A DNA stretch of 64,000 bases from Apostichopus japonicus (Eukaryota; Echinodermata; Holothuroidea; Aspidochirotida; Stichopodidae), in assembly GCF_037975245.1 (NCBI RefSeq), contig NC_092571.1, forward strand, positions 15,371,917 to 15,435,916, written 5' to 3'. The notes under the pieces are model-generated. The model ran no database searches and was not told the DNA's origin. It saw only the letters and a program-made list of their open reading frames with translations. Made by a program: the position numbers and the translations under genes. Shown one piece after another: positions 15,817 through 61,314 of this stretch; position 1 is the first letter of the stretch; the number at the start of each line of letters is the position of its first letter.

Positions 15817-18800
15817 GTAAGTCTGAAGTGTTGATTCCCACTGCGTTAGTTCATGTGCCACGTAGCTTTAACGTACATGATACAAAAATATAAGCTAGCC
15901 TACGTGTATTAGACCTTGCCAACACACCATAGCCTATGCGTGCAGCAACTGTATGCAGCGATTAAGTTAGTGTTTGTGTGTAATGGTACCTCTAGGCTAG
16001 GCCCATGATTTGATCTTTAAAATGCTTAGGCCAGTTGCTCTAATGTAAAACCTGGAACACATTACCAGGCTTATCTGTCAATAGCTCAGTTGGGCACTAG
16101 TACTAGTAGTACTTAGTAGTTTCATGGTGTAGGGTAACTTCATGCACTGTGTTAATATGCAGCTGCACTGACACTGTGCCAGTGATAGACACTCTACTTG
16201 CCATGTCTGTTAGTCAAATTATAATTCGTAATTTTTATCTTCAAAGCCCTGGCCACAACAGCCACAGTGAAAACAAGAAACATACATTTTGAGACACTCA
16301 TTTAAAGCATGGGCAAAGTTTAGAAAAATTTTCTTCCTTTGAGCAGTTTGACTCCTGACCGTTACAAACAGTATTGTTTCTATTTTTGGCATAATCCGAT
16401 CAAACTATCTATGAAATCAGATAAGTGAAAATCAACAAAAGTGATGAATGACTTCTTACTGTTGTCAAGAAACAAGGAAGCAGTATTGGTTTTACTAGAC
16501 TTCTCAGTAGCATTTGACACCATAAACCATAATCTATTCTTTGAGCAACTCAAAGTAAATATGGCATTTGCAATGAGGCACTATTGTGCTACAATGTTAA
16601 AGTATGTAGTGTACTGAGTGTTGTGAAATTGATGCCTCAGTGTTTGGTATATGTTATTTCAAGCAATGTATGCCAAATTAAAGCAGAATGTTATAGTTTT
16701 GATCGTTACCTAAAATTATGTTGATCTCACAAAACTCAGCCATGATCTCAGTAACCATTGTTCTCCTCTTTCTCCTTTTAGGGCTCTTTTGGCGCATCCA
16801 CCAATTAGACATTACTCAAACCCAGACGATCATTCTCTTTGCTGTGGTCACACTATTAAGCACCTGGTTGATTGCCTTTGCCTACAGAAATGTAAAATTT
16901 TCGCTTAGGCACAAGTAAGACTATATTGATATCTTTAAATTGAAAGGCTTTACTTCCGGCATAATTTTAGTCTTGATATGCTATCTTCAGAGATAAAAAG
17001 AATAATTTGTGTGCTAGTAATGATTCTTGTGCAAATTTGATTTCCAAGATATTAATCTTTAAAACAAGTCTCTGGAATGCTCCCTAAAGGGTAAATTGAT
17101 GGTGATGTTGGCTCCTCCTTGAAGACCTAAATGTTTATGTTAATCCATTGTTTTATTAATTCTGATAACTCATCAAAAAGAGGTTCTCTTAAGATCATAG
17201 AAAACAACATGGCGCCTTTCGACAACAGTCAATCACCATTTGTCTTCGAATTTGTATACATATTATAAACAGGTCAGGTTAGATCATGAAAGTGAGATTT
17301 GTGTTGCAATCTAAGGAACTGACCTAATAGTCTGTGTGTTAGACTATGTACTCCAGTCTCTTAAAAATTGATGAACCACCGCTGTTTTTAAGGGTCATTT
17401 CTTGAGAACTAAAACTGATATCAGAAATACAGCTTGAACTTCAATCTGCCCAACTACCAATATAAAGCATTTCTGATTGTTGATTTGATTCAAGTGATAT
17501 ATCATGTCACCTGCAAAAGATGTGAGTAACTGGAGACTTCGAGCCTAGAATTTAACAATTTTAGTCACATGCAAAATAAATATGAGTGCTTGAAAAATCT
17601 ACTGGCTAAACTCAAGTTCTCACAGGCATTTTCCTGAATTACAACACACATCAGTTTATACTGTACAGGCATATGAGAACAGCCCAATACAATTTGCCAA
17701 TAAAATGCAATAATACAGAGCCTATGTTGGGCATGCATTTTTTTATTGAAGATTTGAGCCTAACTTTTCATGTGTTTATGGTCTTAATATCGCCAAGCAG
17801 CAAATGCAAGTGCCTGATTTTCTACTGGCAAACAGCGAAATCTACAGGCATTTAGCTAGTAAATAGCCTGAAAATACTGCACGGAAAAGTGAAAGCACAA
17901 TAAGTAGTAGAACATATGGTAATATTTTGAATTACAAACATAGTTTTATGTTGACAAAATGGGTTATGATCTCTTGTTTGTTTAACTTCATGACACAACA
18001 TATAAAGTTCAAGGTCTAGCAAAGCATCTCAGTTGTCACAAGAGACCTGTACCTTACATTTTACGTTTAGTAAAAACGTACTCTGAATGTATGACGAAGG
18101 TACAAAGTATAATGAGAGTACTTCGAATTAGATGTTCTGTAGTGTCTTTGAAATATTCCCTATGAAATTGTTATTGCCCCAAAAAATTATGATATTAAAA
18201 GATTTAGGTAAGTTTTCCAAAAGCTTTGTGCAGTATTGAAGTCTTGTGTTACCATGCAAACTACTTTTATCATTCGCTAGAATTGCGCAGAAACGGGAAG
18301 ATGCTGTGTCTAAAGAGGTGCTTAAAAAATTGACTCCTGTGGAAGCCAAGAAGATGTCTCGTAAGGAAAAGGACGAAAGGTGAGTGCTCCCAAATATTTG
18401 ATGCCCACACATCTGTTCAGAGACACGCATTCCTTGAATGCAATGCGGTACACCAGATGCTGTAGTCTCTTTAATTGTCATTTACTTCAACTTTCTATTC
18501 GTCCTTCCTCGTCATCATTACCCTCTCCCTTACCCTCTTTCTTTATAACCGTTATTACCCCTTCTGTTTCTCATGACTATGATCATCACTCCTCTTTCTC
18601 TTCTTACCCTTTATCGTCAATGTCATTGGGGGGAGGGGGGGAGGGCGGCTAGGGGTGTTAGGAGGGGGAGTAAAGGGGAAAACAACAATGTTTTACACAC
18701 CTCACACACAGTATCTTCTGGGGTAAGTGGTGTTTCAAAATGATCTACTGTACCCACCAGCCACTGCTTCCGACTGTGTGAACTCCTTCCTACTTATCCA

Positions 18801-19962
18801 TGCATCTCTACGACCCTAAATGCCCACGTAGATGTTTCAATCGTGGCTTTGTGAAATCAAATAACTTTGTTAATAGTGGTATATTATCGGTGCTGTGGCC
18901 GAGCGGATAAAGGCGGTGGCATATGAAGCAATGAGTATTAGCAATCGGGAGATTCCTGGTTCGATACCAGGCCGGGTTATAGTAAGGTGGGTTTTTCATC
19001 CAAGAGCAATCTATGGTTTTCCCCATATGAAATGACTTTCTAAAATTGAAAAGATTCTAAATTTGAGTTATTTGGAAGCCATTAAACGTGTAAGTTGTTA
19101 TCCATAAGCCCTTGCAGGTTTCTCCCGATAATTGCCGTTAATTATTATTATGATTATATTTCAATACTATTTTGATTTTTTTCTTTTTACAACATGTTTC
19201 AATGGCTTCACATCGTAGTCGAGATAGTTTCAATAAAACCTATCCTTTCTTTTGCAGAATTTTGTGGAAGAAGAATGAAGTAGCGGACCATGAAGCCACC
19301 ACCTTCTCCATTTTCTACAACAATACGCTCTTTATCCTCATCATTCTGGTAGCATCTTTCTTCCTGCTATATACCTTTGATGCCAGTGTGTATCCTTGAT
19401 ATGAATCTGCTTTTAAATGAAAAGTCCCAGAGGTTAGGTAATTGATTTTATCACCGGGACAATAAGAGGAAGATAATCTCACCATCCTGGGAGGTTAAAA
19501 TATCCGTTCAGTTCCATACTGTACATCTTGTTACCAGATGTCGATACTTGAATTTTTATATATGGCTTTGTATAATAAAGTGAATGTGAAGCATAATATG
19601 TTGTAACTGCACACAAGTGGTTTGAAATTTGGGAAAATTCAAATACTTCCACGTCTATAATTTTGGGAATGTTCAGAGGAAGGGGATGAGGGGGAGAGGA
19701 GAGGAGGGGAAGGTTGGGGATCATTCACCCTTTAATCTCTGGTTGCAGAAATTATGATTTCCACTCTTTGAGTTTGAGCATTGAAATCCAGTTACACTAC
19801 AAGACACACTCGTCAGGATGGTAATTACTGTTTTATAATTTCATACTTCTTAAAAATACACATTTTTCCTTAACATATATTCTTTTATCTCTCAGTAATT
19901 ATGCCTTGTCCATCCTTGGGGGAGCTGGCCTTCTTGCCTTGCTGTCAACTGGAACAAAGTGA
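15684..19962 (+). CDS. SSR3: Translocon-associated protein subunit gamma (TRAP-gamma)
   Basis: Five exons, 15684-15816, 16782-16914, 18281-18379, 19258-19389 and 19896-19962, join in phase to 564 bp (187 residues; human about 185). Product is the gamma subunit of the TRAP/SSR complex, an ER membrane complex at the Sec61 translocon that assists secretory protein translocation. Recognisable blocks: [68 protein letters not shown], and a C-terminal ALLSTGTK. Four hydrophobic segments are visible (about 30-50, 59-79, 144-163, 168-185) with a charged cytosolic loop between 2 and 3, as expected. All splice sites are GT/AG and the gene looks intact. Confidence 0.97.
16441..16561 (+). mobile_element. 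LINE reverse transcriptase fragment
   Basis: In SSR3 intron 1. Translates to a piece containing [19 protein letters not shown], the catalytic motif A region (LDFSxAFDTIxH) of CR1/L2-like non-LTR reverse transcriptases. Only about 40 codons are recognisable before a stop; a dead fragment. Confidence 0.85.
16782..16914 (+). CDS. SSR3: SSR3 exon 2
   Basis: Acceptor tccttttag, donor gtaaga. Reads [10 protein letters not shown] through NVKFSLRHK; end of TM1, luminal loop and TM2. Confidence 0.95.
17795..17930. repeat. Dispersed repeat (related to 6466-6640)
   Basis: Second copy of the repeat described at 6466, in SSR3 intron 2. Contains CTACTGGCAAAC and AAAAGTGAAAGCACAA. Confidence 0.4.
18281..18379 (+). 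CDS. SSR3: SSR3 exon 3
   Basis: Acceptor attcgctag, donor gtgagt. Charged cytosolic loop [13 protein letters not shown]...SRKEKDE, highly conserved in TRAP-gamma. Confidence 0.95.
18889..19156 (+). mobile_element. tRNA-derived SINE, copy 2
   Basis: Lies in SSR3 intron 3. Intact pol III boxes: A-box-like TGGCCGAGCGG (18896-18906) and B box GGTTCGATACC (18958-18968). The T-arm CCTGG-loop-CCAGG is perfect. The long variable region points to a class II (Ser/Leu-type) tRNA ancestor. The tRNA-unrelated body matches copy 1 and ends in an (ATT)n-like tail. No anticodon stem of a functional tRNA is apparent. Confidence 0.85.
19258..19389 (+). CDS. SSR3: SSR3 exon 4
   Basis: Acceptor cttttgcag, donor gtatcc. 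Reads [16 protein letters not shown] then FYNNTLF and TM3. Confidence 0.95.
19896..19962 (+). CDS. SSR3: SSR3 exon 5 (67 bp, stop)
   Basis: Acceptor tatctctcag. Reads [21 protein letters not shown], stop TGA at 19960-19962; TM4 and the conserved C terminus. Confidence 0.95.
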
Positions 19963-21036
19963 AAAATTTTCAACTCCTGGACCGCTTCACACTTAACTTC
20001 ATTCCTTTCTCGCATTTCACGATCAAATTTTTGGTTTTTGTTTTTCCCAAACAGTACAATCATCTGTTACTGTTTTAGGCCCATTCCCTCTTTTTGTCAG
20101 TTCATGTCAGAGGTTAAATTGCCCTCTTTTCTGTTATATTGCCCTGATGGACTTATTATGACATTGATGTTATTAAAGCCAGTACTCTAGGAATGCCCTG
20201 CCATAGATTCCAGACATTTGGCATTTGATCACTTTCCAGGGAGGGAATAACTTTGTTGTCTTTGTTATTGCTAGCAATTTGAAGATGTAACAAAAGTCTG
20301 TTCTATCATAAAAATAATGAAAATACTACAGTTTTGTACGACAAATACTGCTCTACATCTCGACAGCTTTTTAAGAGTGGAATCTTGACCTATTTCAAAT
20401 AAGGTTTTGTCAGGTGACAACATGAAATGATTTTATTCCTTGTGTTATTAATGTGATGCAGTGAGAAGGAAGACAAGAGCTCAGAAAATTATGCATATTC
20501 AATTTTTACTGCCACAACTCAAAAAGTCTGCTATTTTACTATTATCACATGGATGGATCCAAGAAAAAGGGGATCTATTCCCCCCCCCTCCCCACCAATT
20601 TATTGGGGCATGAAAGATTAGCTGCAAAAAGAATTTGTGCTGTGGAAACCATATACGTATTGGAAAATTTTTCAGCATGTTTTGTGAGTGGGTATTTCTT
20701 TCTATTGATCAATGCAATCTGATGCAGCACCATTTTGATAGTAATTTTAGAATCTACAGATATTTATCTGCTGGCCTCCCTCATTTGATAAATCCTGGAT
20801 CTGCCGTCACTGAATCAACATTCTCTATCTTTATAGTGTGGAACCATCATAGTCTACACAGGTATGTTAGGATCTCTGTTCTAGTAGGTATAGCGGACTT
20901 GTCTTTGTGCCTGCACCAGCTGTAATGATGTATTTGTTTTCTGTGTTAGTAAATACCTCGCTGAGATCATGCAGCCTATGTACAATTGCTAGTATTATGC
21001 AATTCCAAAGTATTGTGGAGAGAGGAAAAGAAGTTT

Positions 21037-21042
21037 AATAAA
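21037..21042 (+). terminator. SSR3: Candidate SSR3 poly(A) signal AATAAA
   Basis: First canonical AATAAA seen downstream of the SSR3 stop. A variant ATTAAA at 20172-20177 is closer and may be used instead. Confidence 0.3.
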
Positions 21043-24000
21043 AGAGAGAAAATGAAATACTGAAAATAGTCGTTCTTGTATCTCATCTTAATTGACATGG
21101 TTGTCATGTGTTTGGTTTAATATTTTCCTTTATAAATATTTCATTTATAAATGTATTCTCCCATTTGATTAAGATGTTTGCCATCCTCCCCCCCCCCCAC
21201 CCCTTCCCTCACACCACCACCATCCAATATATATATATTAAATTAATTTAAGGAAATAAGTTATTCTTTAGATTTATTTTTGATTTAAGAGAAAGTTTCA
21301 AGTATTCACTACAAAATAGTATTAAAGGTGGTTGACCTACAACACCTTCTCCCTTCAAAAACTTTCATGGGTCTTTTGGTGCCTTCAAAATTAATGAGAC
21401 GTATTTATACCCCTTGTAGAAGAAGATACCTACTCAGGGTAATGGGGCAGAAATTCTTACAGAATTTTCTCCTGTTTTTTTTATTTTCTTGTACAGGGTT
21501 CACTGTTGTCTTTATTACCTCACATACATACTCTGTGTTTGAGCAAGTGACAGCAGGTTGTACAGCCCTTCATTTTAAGTGACAAATGGAAATATGTACA
21601 GAGTATTACTAAACCAAATGCTTATTTACTGGCCCCATTTCTCTTACTCCTGCCCCTTCTTCTTTCAAATCCCCCTCATTTAGGTAGCGGAATTCAACAT
21701 TTTGCAAACGAATTTCACAAATGAGGGATGTGGCTGTTGGTTGGTTGGTTGAATGTGCCTCCTGTGTAGGAGTCTGGAGTCTTTCCCGGAAGAAAATTCA
21801 CGGTGTATATGTAAACTTGTGCATTGTGAGGTGCAAAGACTAAATTTGGTGTATAAGTAGGTCTGAATGCAAGGTTGTGCTATTAAGACCTGAATTTTGA
21901 AGAAAAAAATAGCTGATGGTTTCCAACACACTGATGGTGGAGATAGGGGAATGCCCCCACCCCACTCCCTACACTCATGTCACTACAGTAAAGACTACCA
22001 AACTTGCTGATGAAATCTTTAGAAGGCATTGCAATAGAAATTCCTCTCTCAACTGTCCCTTTGTTTCAAGGCACTGTAGAAAATAAGGCCCTGTTGGAAT
22101 ACTCAGAATTTTCTTTTATTAATAAATTTAAAAATACGACCTTCCCTTTACATTTTTATCATGGCATATTCATGGAAATATCTCTAAGTGCAAATTTAAG
22201 AACAAATTCTGCCAATTAAACTTCTATTTTCGGCCAAACCCCGTCTTCTCCAACCCCCGTCCCCTTATTTTTTGGACTGACAGACTAGTGCTACCAAATT
22301 CTGGGGTGTTACGGGTTTGCATTAATCGGGTAAGCTTGTTTTGGTTTGAACAATCAGGTCTTTATAAAATGTGAGACTCGACTTGGTAATTCGACAAGAC
22401 GTCAGCAAGTACGTAGCGACCGATTTGAGTTGACCAACAACGCTTTCCTTTGCAGCATATAGCGATTTGCACCTTTTCTACATGCGTATACCTTCCCCAC
22501 CCCTTCACATATTTGGGTAGGGGCATGAACCATTATGGAGGGAAAGGCTCGAGTTAACGATTTTATAAGGCAGTGTGGCCGTGGAAGCGTGAAATCAAGT
22601 CGCATATAAGGGGAAAACGTCTTTAGATGACAAAATGTGCTTTCTGAGGGATATTTATATAGGTAGGTCTATCATTAGTTCTAAAGGCAGGGTTTTGCTA
22701 ATAAATACTCTCGAACTGTTGTGTAAGGTTGACAACAGGGGCTTAAGGCAACAACAACAAATCGGAGGGGTGGCTTTATTCTCCCTCGAATGAATATAAG
22801 AACTCCGCGGCTGAGTCAATACCCCGGGGAGGGGCGGGCAAGCTCCACCCCACCTTGTGTACGCCGCTGGTGCACAATGACAGTACTGAAGTCTCAGTCG
22901 ATCGAGACGGTCCATTCTAGATGTAAGCTTGATTCCCTGGACAACTTTGACACTTTTTGAGATCATGGACTATAGTAGGCTACTTTCACAATGATATAGC
23001 TGTCACGTTGTTGTACCTAATTGTGTTAGTTCATTCCTGAGTAAGTGCAGTTTCTATAAGTATATATTGCCAGCTGGATCCAGGGACACAATAACGAGAA
23101 TAGTAGGCCCGTACCAATGTAATGACCCGACATAAACGGTAAGTCCGTCATAAAACTTCTGTTATGGACAATAATAATGATAAATTCTTGCAAATTTGCG
23201 TCAAATTTTGTTCTGCAATCTAAGCCTACGAGTTTTCTTGGAGTAATAGTACACCGAGAGACTTCCATAGCTCGAAGTTACCGCTAAGTCGTGAGAATAC
23301 TCGTGTATTTTAGCAGCCTATTTGCAGGTGGAACCTCTTACTGACTGAGTATACCAGATAAGCCTCTGATGAAACCTGGCCGGGATATTTCGCATGATAA
23401 GGCTGCCAATATATGTCCCTGCAGCAGGTTTCTATGGCATTATAACTTATAGCAGCTTCCCTCTTGAATATTCGATAGGCCTAAAGTAGTTTTCAATATG
23501 AAGCTAAATTTGTAGAATTTTCTAGCGTCATGATACAATGCTTAGGCAAAGCCCATTCGGATTACTGGTTATTAGAATATGCCAGGCACGCATGCATAAA
23601 AAAAACAACTAGAAAGGAGGAATTAGGCGCGAGTTTCGTTACTGCACTAAATCAGAGCAGTGTCAATTGAATAGGGTGAGTGCAATTTCAACTAGAACGC
23701 CATCAGTCAGTCCTTTTCGCTATTTAGGCCTAGAGATCATTGTGACTTCAAAATAATATATTTATGTTGTGCAAAGTAACAAAAGTCACACGAAAGGCTC
23801 TACTGAAACCATTAAAACATTCTCTGCAATCAAGGAATATCGCTTCAACTCCCCTTTTAGTTTAAAAACAGCGCAAAAATTACTTTATTTCGAGTGCCAA
23901 ACTTTCCTATCGGTTAATTCTCACCCAGCTTAGCTAATGACAAGGGAAAGTCTACAGCTATTCCAAGTCAAGGTCGCGCACAAGTTCGTGAGCACTATTT

Positions 24001-24145
24001 AGAGCTGTAAGTGTTTACGCTTTAATCCCCCCATACCTACCCGTCAATGTTGTCTGGTTAATTAATGCTCACATTCTTTGCAATTTTTCAGCCACATCAT
24101 GTCAATAGATTATTTCCCCGCCCACGCGACTCAATGGCTGCTGGT

Positions 24146-24159
24146 CCAATTATGCAAAT
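24146..24159 (+). promoter_or_regulatory. CCAAT plus octamer motif upstream of CHD4
   Basis: CCAAT (24146-24150) abuts ATGCAAAT (24152-24159), the POU/octamer core, about 490 bases upstream of the CHD4 ATG. Suggestive promoter-proximal grammar only. Confidence 0.3.
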
Positions 24160-24454
24160 GAGGGTATGTAGAGCAAACAAACTATGAGTCTCCAAATCTG
24201 TCAGTAAGGAGGTGGAGTAAAAATTAAAAATTTCTAATAAAAACATTGAAAAAGCACTAAATTATGTAATACATTAAAACAATAAAGATAGTATATTTAT
24301 ATATGTACGGTAAAATGCTTATCGGTACCGTTTGTGAGCATGTTAACGAAACTGTATCATTTTCCAAAAATTATAGGGGTATCAAGCTATGAGATTCTTG
24401 AGAACTATGATGGGATAGATTAGAGTTACTATTATGGGATAGATTTTCATCTGT

Positions 24455-24486
24455 TGACGTCAGTATGCGCATGAGCAATTATAAAT
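24455..24486 (+). promoter_or_regulatory. Probable CHD4 core promoter (CRE, NRF1-like, TATA-like)
   Basis: A perfect CRE palindrome TGACGTCA (24455-24462) is followed by TGCGCATG (24466-24473), similar to an NRF1 half-site, and by TATAAAT (24480-24486). The ATG lies 161 bases after the TATA-like box, leaving room for a short 5' UTR. Confidence 0.45.
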
Positions 24487-24646
24487 TCTTACGTACCTTT
24501 TGTCGCAGGGGTGGCCTTTGTCTCTCCTTACCTCCTGAAGAAAAGTTCGAATCAGCCCCGGAAATTTCGGGAAAGTTCCTGTTCTCATGTTGTAGAGACA
24601 CTACGGGATCTCTTGAGGGTGTATTTTGGTGGAAAAGATCCCGAAA

Positions 24647-58099
<33,453 letters not shown>

Positions 58100-58101
<2 letters not shown>

Positions 58102-58115
58102 TAAAGATTAATAAA
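58100..58115 (+). terminator. CHD4: Overlapping AATAAA signals at the CHD4 stop codon
   Basis: AATAAA occurs at 58100-58105, overlapping the TAA stop, and again at 58110-58115. Further canonical signals lie at 58822-58827 and 59870-59875, the latter more likely for a normal-length 3' UTR. Confidence 0.4.
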
Positions 58116-61080
58116 GATCTACCAAACCTGGAATTGGTCGGAATGTCAGCCCGGCATTAATCATCACAAAAGATGGAATATTGTGTGGGTTGTCTGGTCC
58201 CTGCACAGCCATGGCCGTAGAAGACCGTCGTAGAAGAGAGTCTAAAAGAAGTTCTTTCCTACCTACTGCGATACATTTGCATCCGTACAAACATGGGATG
58301 AGTGTTCATTCCAGAAGGCATATCACCTACTAACACATTTAAGACGACAGCATCCTTAGGACAAGATGTTTCGTCGAAAATCATGCACCAAGATAAATGT
58401 CACTAGGTTATATAAAAGGCTAAGAAACTAAGATGAATATGTATGATGAGAATATGAATATGTATAAGACGTAACTTTGTAGTACTGAACACTGATGAAA
58501 GACGGATATCGATATTACACCTTCGTATACTTACTGCTACTACTCTCCTCAGGGATCTCATTTGACAGCCGGACAATCATTTTGATATACCTCCCGTGAA
58601 GCTAGCGTCGGTATTCTGTGTTTGTAACTTGCTGTTAATGGATGGTTTGAAAAGCCTAATAGACAAATCATGTAGTTCAGTTTGATGGCTAAGATGTCAA
58701 GTCTACAATGGGGGGTGGGGGGGGGGGTTGGGGGGGAGATTCATGGATTGATCTGGAGCTGCAGTGAATTGTTAATAATGCTAGAAATATTAGAATGTTG
58801 GACACTATTAATTATTTAAAGAATAAAACAAAATCCTCTGTTATAATTACACAAACATTTTTTTTTTTTCACTGATGCTCGGACTTTTCTTTCGGTGCTT
58901 GTTTTCTTACCTGATTCATCGATTGATTTTTTTTTTTTTTTTTTCGATTTGCAATTTTGAATTTGTAAACTTGTACATATTTTTCACAAATTCATAAAAA
59001 ATAATACTTGATTGAATGAATTTAAGATGAAAAGTCATGAAAGAGTTTAATTTTTAAGTGCCAGAGTAAGTGGTTGAAAGATATCTGTCATAGCATTGTC
59101 CTAGACCATAATGCCTACTACTACTACTGGCATATGGTCAATTTATATTTCACACCAGTTAACCCTGGAACGAAATGGATTTGGGAGTAAACCTTTGAAG
59201 TCCCAGGTTTATTGCAGTTATAAAATGTATGGATGATATCTCTATGGCCTGTTATTGACAATGATGTTGTAACAGAAGTGGTGAGTAAACATTGTACTAG
59301 GATGGTGATTACCGATGGATAATGTGATATGACAACTGACAACCGTCTGTATATGTACGGCTGGGCATTTAAAACCTCTCTGAAGAGTGAAATGAAAACT
59401 TGAGACTTTCAACTTTTAGGGATTAGGGACCCAGAGAATGGCCTGTTTGCATGTTTAATTTTGCACCCTGCATGTCTTGGTTATACTGAGAGAGGTAGGA
59501 GGTGTTGGATAAGTTTAGGTAGAACTCACACGGGAGGGCTAGATAGGTAAAATAATTTTCGAAAATCAACAAAAATGCCTTTTGCTATGGAAACAAGAAT
59601 CTTTGTTAATGTATTCTTTGATACAATTTCCAAAAAAAACAAAAAACATAATAGATGGCCCCAAATAGGACAAATTAGTACTGGGGTAAATGTGTCGGGT
59701 AATTCATCTTAGCTAGAAATGGCTGGCCCTTTGGTTATTAAGGCTGAGCTTCACATCAAGTGGGCTAGATGAATGTACAACACTTTAAGTCTATTGTGTG
59801 CTCCTGTGCAAAATGAGATGTTATGGATGTATATTTTTTATGGTGGTTGACTAACCATTGTATGTTTGGAATAAATTTCCAGTCTTTTTTTTCTATATTT
59901 AAGAAGGATTAAATAATTGGTTCAAAATACAACGAAATGCTTGTTTTCTACTTTTATGCTTCTTTATTTGACCTGATATCAGAATTAGATGCATACAGTA
60001 TATTATTAGAATATTAATCTTTGTTTTAACATCCTATTCAATAACAAAGGAAACACAGTTTTGTACCCCCAATGCCCCCCCCCCCCTAAGAACAGAGAAG
60101 TGATATCTCCCAGTTGAAAAATGCAATAAATCAGTTGTCTACAATAAATGTTTTGATGGTCAACAGGAGACTGCCTTTGGAACAGTAACAAATAGAGCAG
60201 GTATGGCTGAGAAAGGTTAGCTCCAGCCTTTATAGAGCAGGCATGGAGCTAAGAAAGGTTAGCTCCAGCCTTTATAGAGCAGGCATGGAGCTAAGAATGG
60301 TTAGCTCCAGTCTTTAAATGAAATACTTCCAAAGAGGTCTAAACAGATGTTTGGGCTTATCGACATCCACATTAGGGACAAAAATGAATTGGATATGACC
60401 CTAACCTCTGTAACATAAACAAGTTTATTATATAGATCTCAAGGGTTTAAGAGAACACCCCTCCTGATCTCTAGCACAAGTTAACAACAGTTACATGCCA
60501 AACTGAACCATGTATGACCCAACGACTTTCAAATGAGTTTCACAGACTAGCAATCGTAAAGCTTTGAAAGAACAATTTGTGATATTTGTTTACATTCTAT
60601 AGGGAGTCGTAATGCAGTGATAAGGATACACTTGATCAGAAGCCAGCGAATTATACATGGTATATTTCATAACCAGCAAGTACAATATATGTGATTACCT
60701 GCACATAGAATCCATATACCAGATTTAATAACCTGAATTTATAAGACTGCCTAAATTACTGGTGAGTACAGTGTTTTGATGCTCCTCACAAAATTCCTAC
60801 CAAACACACAATCCCAAATACAATATCGCTCACTTATATCTGTTTGAAGTAAAACAAATCGGCCTGGGCCTTTCTTTGCAACCTTTATAGAAAATAAAGA
60901 AACGACTGTCCCATAAGTCTAAGAGATGCTAGACAGTTACTACTCGCTTCGAAATGTCAAATTAGAAAATCATTTCTAGGTCCAGGAAAGGAAGACCTAT
61001 TCGCAGCTTAGAATAAAGCAAGTATATGAGAGATTCCAGTCAGAAAATCCTACAAAAATTGACCAACACCATATTTCTCT
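58102..61080. other. Convergent 3' region of CHD4 and LSG1
   Basis: No coding feature. Holds G-run (58708-58735) and T-run (58860, 58928-58945) tracts, the CHD4 poly(A) candidates, a minus-strand AATAAA (plus TTTATT, 60424-60429) for LSG1, and a short tandem repeat at 60187-60315. Confidence 0.5.
60187..60315. repeat. 45-bp tandem repeat, nearly three copies
   Basis: Unit GAGCAGGCATGGAGCTAAGA, AAGGTTAGCTCCAGCCTTTATA. Each unit contains the inverted pair GGAGCTAA/TTAGCTCC and so can form a small hairpin. Confidence 0.88.
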
Positions 61081-61314
61081 TTATTTAACATCCAAGTGCT
61101 TGTATGTTCTTCTTAATTTCTCCTTTTTGTTCCTATTGCCATGTTTTTTCCATGTTTTTTCCCTGGTCGTTCTCACGCCATCGTTATCTGTGTACACGAC
61201 ATATCCACCGACTTTCTTCAGACCCTGGGATCCCACGGTGCCTTTACTATGGGCTGCCGTCTTTCCCTCTTCAAAGAAGGTCGCGTCTAATGACTCACTG
61301 GTCATGTGTTTTTG
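61081..61314 (-). CDS. LSG1: LSG1 last exon
   Basis: 77 codons and stop, starting QKHMTSESLDATFFEEGKTA and ending in the basic tail. The TAA stop lies inside an AATAAA hexamer (plus TTTATT, 61080-61085). Confidence 0.95.
   Translation of the reverse strand, partial: QKHMTSESLDATFFEEGKTAAHSKGTVGSQGLKKVGGYVVYTDNDGVRTTREKTWKKHGNRNKKEKLRRTYKHLDVK

Larger units (their letters stand above)
16915..19257. other. SSR3 introns 2 and 3 (non-coding content)
   Basis: Apart from the SINE at 18889 and the dispersed repeat at 17795, nothing was recognised. A G-rich tract lies near 18628-18672. Confidence 0.5.
19963..24400. other. SSR3 3' region and intergenic DNA
   Basis: No gene recognised. Contains C-rich tracts (20580, 21187), a short (TA)n run (21229-21238), and a GC-richer patch at 22780-22870 that may be repeat-derived. 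Confidence 0.5.

Noticed and set aside
18889-18985. Possible functional tRNA gene
   Set aside because: A and B boxes are present but there is no proper anticodon or acceptor stem, and the unit continues into a body and ATT tail shared with 6160-6455. It is a SINE.
22402-23268. Three minus-strand ORFs between SSR3 and CHD4
   Set aside because: Short, no domain, no plausible splice partners. One covers a GC-rich patch that looks repeat-derived.
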